Of a stretch of 37,509 nt of DNA, positions 25,294 to 32,554 are shown one piece after another. Every line of letters begins with the position of its first letter. The first letter of the stretch is position 1. The position numbers were made by a program, and so were the translations under genes. The notes under the pieces were generated by a model that was not told the origin of the DNA, searched no databases, and saw only the letters and a program-made list of their open reading frames with translations. This DNA comes from Alphaproteobacteria bacterium (GTDB taxonomy: Bacteria; Pseudomonadota; Alphaproteobacteria; Rhizobiales; JAKIUO01): assembly GCA_024280475.1 (NCBI GenBank), contig JAJRQA010000070.1:1-37509 (forward strand), written 5' to 3'.

Positions 25294-26202
25294 ATGACGT
25301 CAGAACAATTTAATTTCCTTCGCAGCTTTCTCAAAGAGCAATCGGGGCTGGTGCTTGGCGAAGACAAACGCTATTTACTTGATAGTCGGCTCAATCCCGT
25401 GGCCCGCGAATTCGGCTTTGAGAATCTTGCGGAGATGGTCGTTGCTTTAAAGCGCCCAGGATCGCAAAAGCTGGCCACCCGTATCACAGAAGCCATGACT
25501 ATCAATGAGTCGTTTTTCTTTCGCGATATGACGCCATTTGATAATTTCCGCAAGGTCATGCTGCCCCATATGTTGAAGGAGCGTGCCAATACCCGGCGCT
25601 TGCGCATCTGGAGTGCTGCCGCCTCGACTGGTCAAGAAGGCTATTCTCTTGCTATCGAGTTACTGGAGCAAAAATCTAAAATACCGGGCTGGAAAATAGA
25701 AATTTTCGGCACTGATCTGTCGAGCGAAGCGCTTGCCAAGGCGAGCGCTGGTAAATATAGCCAGTTTGAAGTTCAGCGCGGCATGCCAACGACAATGTTG
25801 ATGAAATATTTCAAACAGGACGGCGCCGAGTGGGTGGTTGAGCCGGCGGTGAAATCAATGGTTAGTTTCAGGCATTTCAACCTGCTCAAAGACTACCGCT
25901 CGCTGGGAACATTCGACATCGTTTTTTGCCGCAATGTATTGATCTACTTTGATCGCGAAACGAAATCGGATATTTTGAACCGCATGGCCAGGCAAATGGC
26001 TCCCGACGGCTATCTTGTGCTGGGTGCCGCCGAGACGATTATTGGCCTCAGCGACGAGTTTGAAATGGTCACTGGTTCGCGCGGACTTTATCAGCGCCGC
26101 ACTCAAAAAGGGGCGACTACCCAAACTCCTGCGCGTCTTGTCGGCGCGAATAAGGGGATCGCACCGACCGCTTTATATAACAGGGGTCTAAAGGCGTCCT
26201 AA
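25294..26202 (+). CDS. cheR: Chemotaxis methyltransferase CheR
   Basis: CheR methylates receptor glutamates using S-adenosylmethionine and opposes CheB. The 302-residue product has the N-terminal helical domain, the ESFFFRD motif, the SAM-binding segment RIWSAAASTGQEGYSLAI, then IFGTDLS and IVFCRNVLIYFD. No C-terminal pentapeptide-binding extension or TPR is present; the last 30 residues are a basic tail. GAGGA sits six bases before ATG 25294. The stop overlaps the stop region of the opposite-strand DUF302 gene by four bases, marking the end of the cluster. Confidence 0.95.
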   Translation: MTSEQFNFLRSFLKEQSGLVLGEDKRYLLDSRLNPVAREFGFENLAEMVVALKRPGSQKLATRITEAMTINESFFFRDMTPFDNFRKVMLPHMLKERANTRRLRIWSAAASTGQEGYSLAIELLEQKSKIPGWKIEIFGTDLSSEALAKASAGKYSQFEVQRGMPTTMLMKYFKQDGAEWVVEPAVKSMVSFRHFNLLKDYRSLGTFDIVFCRNVLIYFDRETKSDILNRMARQMAPDGYLVLGAAETIIGLSDEFEMVTGSRGLYQRRTQKGATTQTPARLVGANKGIAPTALYNRGLKAS

Positions 26203-26717
26203 TTGGAGCCCCGTGGAGCGGGTTTGCTCATGGCCTTTTTAGCGGTCTTGGCGACAGCTTTATCGGTCAGTTTTCCAAGCGCGCCCTTCATTTTACCAAA
26301 CACTTTGTCGCGTGCAGAAATATTATAGGCCTGCTTGAGATCGTCGGCCTTACGATAGGACAGCCAGACTTTTTTATCCTTGTCTTCATAGGCAAGGGCT
26401 TTGAGGGGCAGGGCCAGTCCGATGCGTTGATCAGCCAGCATCAACGGGGTGCCCATTTTGGGATTGCCAAAGATCAGCACCTGCGTTGCTCGCAGTTCCA
26501 TCCCGACCTTTTTGGCACCGGCTGCGTGATCAACGCGCGCAAAGATCGTAATGCCTTTTGATTTTAAGATTTTAGTAAGGCGGTCTAGGGTTTCCGTGAC
26601 GCTGTAATTGCTTTGCTTGATGACCAACTCATCGGCCGCTAGTGAGGGGCCGGCAAACAGGGCGGTGAGAGCCAATGACAGACAGATCATGGTCGAGAAA
26701 ACTATTGAAGAGCGCAT
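26199..26717 (-). CDS. Secreted DUF302 domain protein
   Basis: This 172-residue protein has a signal peptide (VFSTMICLSLALTALFAGPS, cleavage likely after LAA), so it is likely periplasmic. The mature part (NYSVTETLDRLTKILKSKGI, FARVDHAAGAKKVG and VLIFGNPKMGTPLM) is a clear DUF302 domain, whose function is unknown. A Lys/Ala-rich C-terminal helix follows (KVFGKMKGALGKLTDKAVAK). ATG 26717 has AAGGA at good spacing. It converges on cheR with a four-base overlap. It is more typical of the family than the relative at 17222-17701, which lacks the GNPKMGTPLM part. Confidence 0.85.
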   Translation of the reverse strand: MRSSIVFSTMICLSLALTALFAGPSLAADELVIKQSNYSVTETLDRLTKILKSKGITIFARVDHAAGAKKVGMELRATQVLIFGNPKMGTPLMLADQRIGLALPLKALAYEDKDKKVWLSYRKADDLKQAYNISARDKVFGKMKGALGKLTDKAVAKTAKKAMSKPAPRGSN

Positions 26718-27005
26718 TTGTGGTTCCTTAATCGCAAATAAAATCAATACAGTTCCCCATCTTACAAGGGGTATGTGAGCACGTCTTGTCCTGATTGAAC
26801 AAATTTTCGTGATGTTCTGGCACAAGGTTTAGCCCGCCGTTAAGCTTGATTGTAGATCGCGGGCATTTATAGATTTTTAGCGTTCAAATTAGTCAAAACT
26901 TGCTGATATGTAGTAAGGGCACCTATGATCTTATAAAGAGGTGAAACCGGACAGGCATATGCGCGCTCGCATGCCTTGCATTGGCTGGTGTGCGGGAGAA
27001 ATGTT

Positions 27006-28550
27006 TTGACCAATGCGGATAGCGAAACCAATGGTTTGATGCGCATCGCTGTATTTGTTGATCCAGCGATGATCTGGCGATGGCATAAATGGCTTGTCGA
27101 GGCGCTGGCAATGAGCGGCCACCAGGTTGATCTTTGCATCAATGGTCGGGCGCATGTGCTGCCTGGCAAACTGCGCCTGTTGCTACAGCTTGAGCGCCTG
27201 CTCTATCGCACGAGCGGCGACAATGCCAGCGATTTCATTACCCTTGAGCAATTTGACAATGTAGCGATCCTCGCCCAGCCAGCTCATAGCGCGTATGATC
27301 TGGTGATTGATCTTGCTGGTGAGACGAAATTGTCTTCATTTCGCGCTCGACGGTTTCGCCCGCTTTATGATGGCCTGGTTGGTGCCGATGATTTGATCGG
27401 GATGTTGCTGGATGGTCATGCACCAAGTCTGTCCCTTGAAGATAGTGCGCTATCGCAACCTCGCCGATTTGGGCTTTGTGCTGTTGAACAACCGCAATTG
27501 ATTGCGCAGGGTCTAAACAATGTGTTTTCGCGCATGGCGAGCTTTTTGCGAAAATCAGTGCATGAGATAACCGAAAATATTGCCCAGACATCATCTGATG
27601 CGCAGCCCGGAGGGTCTCGGGATCGAAAGCGGCGTATTCTTCCGATGAAAGCCGGGCGTTTTTTGCTTGGTAATCTTGGCGTAAAGGTCGCCAATCGGCT
27701 GAACGCGCTTGTACGCACGGAGCAAGGCAATGCCATCAGGTGGGGGGTTGGCTGGCGTTTTACGAACGGCCAGCCTTTGCGCTTGACTAACCATCTATGC
27801 CTTGAAGACTATACAAGACTGTTGGATGATGGACAGCGCTTCTATGCTGATCCGTTCGTTATTTTTCATCAAGATCTTTATCATGTGTTTGTCGAAGAGT
27901 TTCCCTTCGATACTCAAAAAGGCATTATTTCCCATTTTACAATTGATAAGAAGGGCAATGCCAGTGTGCCCAAAATGGTGTTGTCCCGTCCATATCATTT
28001 GTCCTATCCGTTCATATTCGAGCACGATGGGCAATTCTGGATGATCCCGGAGACCTCTGCGAACAATGCCGTAGAGCTTTATCGCGCGGCCAGGTTTCCC
28101 GACAAATGGGTGTTTGAAAAAACATTGATAGAGGAAGTCAGGGCCGATGATGTAACCCTGGTTCGACGCCGCGATCGATGGTGGCTGTTTGCTGCGGTCA
28201 GCGAGTGGCAAAGTTCGCAATGGGATACGCTGGGGTTATTTTACGCTGACGACCTATTTGGCGAATGGCATGCGCATCAGGCCAATCCGGTGTTGCTTGA
28301 CGCAAGGGCGGCCAGACCGGCTGGAGCCATGTATATGCATGAGGGGGCGCTTTGGCGGCCAGCCCAGGATTGTAGCTCAATTTATGGTGGCGGGCTTTCT
28401 TTGTGCCGCGTCGATCATCTTGATCCAGAGCGCTTCGAGCAGACCGTGATGCATCGCTTTGCGCCAGATGCCAAAGGTAAATTGCGCGGCTTTCATACTC
28501 TCAACGAACATCAAGGCCTTGAGGTCGTCGACTTTTTTGGTCGCCTTTAA
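27006..28550 (+). CDS. GINT1-like sugar transferase family protein
   Basis: The product of about 514 residues resembles bacterial proteins annotated as glucosamine inositolphosphorylceramide transferase family. The C-terminal half has a repeated beta-propeller-like pattern: RFYADPFVIFHQDLYHVFVE, then RPYHLSYPFIFEHDG, MIPETSANNAVELYRA, WWLFAAVSEWQ and RPAGAMYMHEGALWRPAQDC. The N-terminal part (MRIAVFVDPAMIWRWHKWLV) is the partner domain with a nucleotide-binding look. The plant relatives transfer sugar to sphingolipids; bacterial activity is unproven. Start uncertain: TTG 27006 has GGAG seven bases upstream, ATG 27039 begins the conserved part, and ATG 26976 lies further out. It is a single gene between two convergent or divergent minus-strand genes, with no other glycosyltransferases nearby. 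Confidence 0.75.
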   Translation: MTNADSETNGLMRIAVFVDPAMIWRWHKWLVEALAMSGHQVDLCINGRAHVLPGKLRLLLQLERLLYRTSGDNASDFITLEQFDNVAILAQPAHSAYDLVIDLAGETKLSSFRARRFRPLYDGLVGADDLIGMLLDGHAPSLSLEDSALSQPRRFGLCAVEQPQLIAQGLNNVFSRMASFLRKSVHEITENIAQTSSDAQPGGSRDRKRRILPMKAGRFLLGNLGVKVANRLNALVRTEQGNAIRWGVGWRFTNGQPLRLTNHLCLEDYTRLLDDGQRFYADPFVIFHQDLYHVFVEEFPFDTQKGIISHFTIDKKGNASVPKMVLSRPYHLSYPFIFEHDGQFWMIPETSANNAVELYRAARFPDKWVFEKTLIEEVRADDVTLVRRRDRWWLFAAVSEWQSSQWDTLGLFYADDLFGEWHAHQANPVLLDARAARPAGAMYMHEGALWRPAQDCSSIYGGGLSLCRVDHLDPERFEQTVMHRFAPDAKGKLRGFHTLNEHQGLEVVDFFGRL

Positions 28551-28562
28551 GAACAGATCCAA

Positions 28563-30602
28563 TCAACTCGTTGGGGTAGTTTTTTCGGTTCGCCGCGCAG
28601 CTGTCGCGGATTTCTCGTTGCTGGCAGGGTCTTTTGTTTTGCGTTTCTTTTTAGCGGCCGTTTTTGGTGCTTTTTCGGGTTGTAGCACTTCGCCAGTTAG
28701 CTCAATCACGGCTTCATGAGGGGACATGAACACTTCTCCCGGAGATAGATGCATCAAGAAATGTGACCGCTCAAGCATATCCATCAGCGGTCCCTTGACC
28801 GAGGCAAGGTGAATGAGTACGCCGGCATCGCGATAGCTGTCGATCAGATTTTCAAGGGTCTCAAGGGCGGAGGCATCAATCAGGCTCACCGCATCCATCA
28901 CCAATACGACGTGCTTGACATCCGGGCGATCAGCGATTTCTGCCAGCATGCGGTCTTCGAGATAGGCGGCATTGGCAAAGAACAGATTATCATCGACGCG
29001 GATCAATAGCAGATTGTCATAGGTGCGGGTCTTATGGCGCTTGGCCGAGCGAAAATTCTCGGACTTACCAACGCGCCCCAGCACGGGCATGCGCGGCTGG
29101 CTTGAGCGAAAAAGATACATGCCAATTGATAGGGAAATCCCCAGCAGGATACCAACCTCGACGCCAGAAGCGAGCACGGCAATAAAGGTGACAAAGAAGG
29201 CCAGACCGTCTGGTTTATAATATTTCCATGCTGACACAAGTGGGCTGAAATCAATAAGTGTGGTCACTGCAACAATGATAATCACCGCCAGCGTGGCTTT
29301 GGGAATGTGATAGAGCAGGGGGGTGAAAAAGATCAGCACCACGGCGATCAAAAAGGCGGTAATGATGGCCGATAGCTGGGTATTGTTGCCGGAGGTGAAA
29401 TTGACAACGGAGCGCGAAAAACTGCCCGTTACCGGATAACCACCGGTCATGGCGGCCCCAAAATTTGCAGCGCCAAGACCGATCAGTTCCTGATTGGGGT
29501 CAACCTTTTGCCGCTTGCGGGTGGCGAGTGCCTTGGCGACCGACAAGCTTTCAACGAGCCCTACAACCGAGATAAGAACAGCGGCGGGGAGCAGTTGTTT
29601 CCATACGTCATAGTCAAAGCTTGGGGGAGCAATGGCCGGAAAGCCGGGGGGGATGGCGCCGACAATGGCGACCCCGGCTGTTTGATCGATGCTGAACGCC
29701 CAGGCATAGGTGGCGCTGATGACGACCAGCAACAAGGCCATGCCTTTGGGCAGCGCCATCGAAATGCCTTCGGAAAAGCCCATTTCGCGTAATCGATGAC
29801 GAAACTGGGCGCGCGAAATCATAATGACGACGCCGAGCAGCGAGAGAAGCAGGGTGGTGGGGTTGACATTGTGCAGGTTCGCATAAATGACGGTCAGCAG
29901 TTCCCAGAGGTTTTTGGTCGGGGGCAGGGATAGCCCGAGCATGTGTTTTAACTGCGAACAAGCGATAATGATGGCCGCTGCTGTGGTGAAACCCGCGATC
30001 ACCGGGTGGCCAATGAAATTGGTCAAAAACCCCAGTCGCAATAGTCCCGCCGAGATCAGCACCAGGGAGCTCATCATGGCCAGAACGAGGGCAAGGCCGA
30101 TATATTCCACGGAACCTGGGGTGGCAATGGGGGCGAGCGCGTGGGCGACCATCAAGGAGATAATAGCCACGGGGCCAACGCCTAATGAACGGCTTGAGCC
30201 AAAAAAGGCATAGAAAATGAGCGGTAGAACCGCTGTATAGAGGCCAATTTGGGGGGGCAGACCCGCAAGCATGGCATAGGCCATTGACTGCGGCATCAAC
30301 ATGATGGCCACCACCATACCGGCCATCATGTCACCTGACAGATCCTCGCGTTTGTAGTTTTTGCCCCAGTTCCAAATCGGCAGATAAGTGCTTACCAGCT
30401 TGCCGCGTTTGCGCCAGATTTTACGAAAGCGGGCCTTGACGCGCCGTTCGCCCAGCTCTTTGGTGACGGGCAGTAACTTTCCGCCCAGTTTTGAATGAGA
30501 AAAACGACGGGTAATATTGTGCAAGCTGGATTGCTGACGACCGCGCCACACCACCTTGGACAAGGGGCGTAAATGTTTGCGGATTGATTTTGACTTTGGC
30601 AT
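28563..30602 (-). CDS. SulP family anion transporter with STAS domain
   Basis: This 679-residue inner-membrane protein belongs to the SulP/SLC26 group, which carries sulfate, bicarbonate or other anions. Signatures: MLMPQSMAYAMLAGLPPQIG near the first helices, VGPVAIISLMVAHALAP, and NFGAAMTGGYPVTGSFSRS, where GSFSRS is the conserved transport loop. About ten to twelve helices are followed by a cytoplasmic STAS domain (VVLVMDAVSLIDASALETLE). Odd points are a basic N-terminal extension of about 80 residues before the first helix and a Lys/Arg-rich C-terminal tail (KAPKTAAKKKRKTKD). The substrate cannot be read from sequence. ATG 30602 is chosen; GTG 30653 is an alternative, and neither has a good ribosome site. 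A universal stress protein gene lies upstream on the same strand. Confidence 0.9.
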   Translation of the reverse strand: MPKSKSIRKHLRPLSKVVWRGRQQSSLHNITRRFSHSKLGGKLLPVTKELGERRVKARFRKIWRKRGKLVSTYLPIWNWGKNYKREDLSGDMMAGMVVAIMLMPQSMAYAMLAGLPPQIGLYTAVLPLIFYAFFGSSRSLGVGPVAIISLMVAHALAPIATPGSVEYIGLALVLAMMSSLVLISAGLLRLGFLTNFIGHPVIAGFTTAAAIIIACSQLKHMLGLSLPPTKNLWELLTVIYANLHNVNPTTLLLSLLGVVIMISRAQFRHRLREMGFSEGISMALPKGMALLLVVISATYAWAFSIDQTAGVAIVGAIPPGFPAIAPPSFDYDVWKQLLPAAVLISVVGLVESLSVAKALATRKRQKVDPNQELIGLGAANFGAAMTGGYPVTGSFSRSVVNFTSGNNTQLSAIITAFLIAVVLIFFTPLLYHIPKATLAVIIIVAVTTLIDFSPLVSAWKYYKPDGLAFFVTFIAVLASGVEVGILLGISLSIGMYLFRSSQPRMPVLGRVGKSENFRSAKRHKTRTYDNLLLIRVDDNLFFANAAYLEDRMLAEIADRPDVKHVVLVMDAVSLIDASALETLENLIDSYRDAGVLIHLASVKGPLMDMLERSHFLMHLSPGEVFMSPHEAVIELTGEVLQPEKAPKTAAKKKRKTKDPASNEKSATAARRTEKTTPTS

Positions 30603-30653
30603 AATGCTATTACTTTTTACCAATCCAGATCCTGTTTTCAATCCATAGCTCAC

Positions 30654-30831
30654 TGATTCCAGTAGACAAACCAGCCCAACCAGATAAATATAAATATAGA
30701 ATTATATCATATAATACAGTATTTTATTTTACATACGGTTAGCAATATCAGAAATGGTTATTTTTACACTTTGTGGATGCGAGTAAAGCTTGTTCGCGAT
30801 TTATAGTTCGATCATTTTTCTGTGTTAGATA
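30654..30831. other. AT-rich gap between the stress protein and transporter genes
   Basis: The gap holds an almost pure A/T block at about 30683-30736 next to the SulP start. No gene or clean terminator was seen. It may carry the SulP promoter. Confidence 0.35.
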
Positions 30832-31776
30832 CTACCTGATGATCATCACCGAATTTTTGGCTTTTTTCAAAATACTGTGGGAGGTGCTACCAAGGAACAT
30901 TTGTTTGAGCCTTGACTTTTCTGTCGCGGAAATAACGATCAGCGAATAGTCCTGTCCTCGTTCGGTAATCCTCCAGACGGGATCTCCCACTTCTGCCGTT
31001 TTATCACTGACTTTACCGCCGGCTTTTTCGACGACGCTTTGTGCGCGTTCAAGAGCATTTTGGGCAGCTGGTAGTCCCTCTTCTTCGCGGGCCACTGAAT
31101 AGAGATAGATCGGGCATCCACAACGCGCTGCCATCAAAGCGTCTTTGTGGACCATTTCCATGGACATTTCAGTGTCTTTGACGCAGACAAAATGGCCATG
31201 CTCTTCTTCCAGCTCGCGTACCAGAATGACAGTGCCATCATGTTCGGTGGCAACACCAATAGCGGTGTACATATCGATATGACCGGTGCCGCCACCACTT
31301 TCCTCGGAGGCAGAGACAATGACAATATTATAGGAATAAAAATGAGCTTCATCGAGAATGCCGGTGAGGACAGAACTTGATTCTCGGACAATCAATGAGA
31401 TGCGTTGTCCGGTTTTTTTGCTGCTATATTTGATGATGTGGTCACCAGCACGCGAGCCGCGGAATTTTTTGGTGATATCCTCGCCATCCCATTCTTCGCC
31501 CAAAAAGCCACTTTCGACCAGCATGTCCCGTGCGCGCTTAAGAGATTTAAGGCCCGGCAATTCAAGGTTCCAGTCGAGCATGTTTTCATGGGTCAATTCC
31601 ATATTGAGACCTGAAGAGCGGCCACCAGCCCCGGAAGAACGTACATATAAAAGGGCAATATCAGTGTCGGTGTGGTCAAGGCTGAATTTAATAGCATAAT
31701 GCAGGCCGCGATAGCCCTCTTCTGATCCATCGATACATACCAGAATATTGAACATGTGGGGGGTGCTGTCGCTCAT
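30832..31776 (-). CDS. Two-domain universal stress protein
   Basis: The 314-residue protein carries a UspA-type N-terminal fold (FNILVCIDGSEEGYRGLHYA, later YNIVIVSASEES) and a second one with the C-terminal SLIVISATEKSRLKQMFLGS followed by TSHSILKKAKNSVMIIR. The second domain keeps a G-x9-G-S/T-like ATP-binding loop. Usp proteins are cytoplasmic, often dimeric, and rise under stress or growth arrest; the exact role is unknown. Between the domains is an insertion with an acidic/basic segment (EEWDGEDITKKFRGSRAGDH) that is not typical of short UspA proteins. ATG 31776 has AAGGA seven bases upstream. It faces the same way as the downstream SulP gene, 229 bases away, so a shared transcript is possible. 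Confidence 0.82.
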   Translation of the reverse strand: MSDSTPHMFNILVCIDGSEEGYRGLHYAIKFSLDHTDTDIALLYVRSSGAGGRSSGLNMELTHENMLDWNLELPGLKSLKRARDMLVESGFLGEEWDGEDITKKFRGSRAGDHIIKYSSKKTGQRISLIVRESSSVLTGILDEAHFYSYNIVIVSASEESGGGTGHIDMYTAIGVATEHDGTVILVRELEEEHGHFVCVKDTEMSMEMVHKDALMAARCGCPIYLYSVAREEEGLPAAQNALERAQSVVEKAGGKVSDKTAEVGDPVWRITERGQDYSLIVISATEKSRLKQMFLGSTSHSILKKAKNSVMIIR

Positions 31777-31813
31777 TAATGCTTCCTTGTACTAATGGTC
31801 CAGAATTTGCACT

Positions 31814-31841
31814 TGCAAGAAGGTAAATGCAAGAAGGCAAA
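31814..31841. repeat. Tandem 14-bp direct repeat upstream of the stress protein gene
   Basis: TGCAAGAAGGTAAA is followed directly by TGCAAGAAGGCAAA (13 of 14 identical), 38 to 65 bases before the ATG of the universal stress gene. The spacing fits a promoter-proximal regulator site or a chance duplication. Confidence 0.45.
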
Positions 31842-32137
31842 ATCATCCTATATTTTCTGCGCTCGCGCTCATCGGGCGTTTTATCGCTTCGCGAAAAGCA
31901 AATTCGCTCACGAGAGCAGCGCCGATGTGGGGGGATTTGTTTCTGACGTGGCGGGCACGATCTGGCATGGGCATTTTGATGCCATGCAGTTGCACTTAGG
32001 CGCCATATCACAGAAAACAGCCCCGATATTCTGTTTGTCGCTTCGGGGTAAGGGTAGCATGAAAACCGCGTGACAGCTAGTACTCAATCATGTCGCAGTT
32101 CTGCAGGGAAAAGGGGTTGTGAGCCCATTGAAAAGTT
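31842..32137. other. Noncoding region between the stress protein gene and tRNA-His
   Basis: Together with the repeat just before it, this makes about 360 bases without a gene. Small frames exist but none has a ribosome site or recognisable domain. I see no terminator with a T-run on the tRNA side. Confidence 0.5.
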
Positions 32138-32214
32138 TGGTACCGCTGATCTGAATTGAACAGATGACCTCCTGATCCACAATCAGGCGCTCTAACCAAC
32201 TGAGCTACAGCGGC
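32138..32214 (-). tRNA. tRNA-His (GTG)
   Basis: The minus strand folds into a complete 77-base cloverleaf including encoded CCA: acceptor GCCGCTG/CAGCGGT, D-arm GCTC/GAGC, anticodon arm CCTGA/TCAGG with loop TTGTGGA (anticodon GTG), and T-arm ATCTG/CAGAT. The discriminator is A73, position 72 is U, and no extra G is encoded at position -1. This matches the unusual tRNA-His of many alphaproteobacteria, whose histidyl-tRNA synthetase does not need G-1. Confidence 0.97.
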
Positions 32215-32554
32215 ATACACAAGAAATATACAAGGGTATTTTCCTGTGCCTGTTTAGCGTGAACTTTATGGCAATACAAGAGCTAAAGCATGCGCCTTTC
32301 ATTCTTGTGGCGAAATTTGCATTGCTGCCATCCAAGGCTGGTAAAGAGTCTAAATATCAGATATTAGGCGGTAATTCAGAACGAAATAATGCATTTGTGG
32401 ACGAACATGTCCCTGATAGGGTAATTTGAATATAGTACAGGTTCAATCAAGGAGGTTCGGTCGGAGCGAAAAGTCTAAAACCACCCTTGCCAATCGATCA
32501 TTTGCCAATCCAAATGGTATTTGCGCGAAGGCATCGGGTCGCGCCCTCCCAATC
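32215..32554. other. Region upstream of the histidine kinase gene
   Basis: This region holds the tRNA-His promoter (minus direction) and the 5' end of the kinase transcript. A perfect AAGGAGGT at 32449-32456 is not followed by a start codon at usable spacing. If translation starts at TTG 32426, part of this is coding. No other gene is seen. Confidence 0.4.

Noticed and set aside
31795-32073. 92-codon plus-strand frame before tRNA-His
   Set aside because: No recognisable domain, no ribosome site, and it covers the stress-gene promoter region.
32101-32137. Terminator after tRNA-His
   Set aside because: GGGCTC/CCCC runs do not make a stable stem and there is no T-run on the minus strand.
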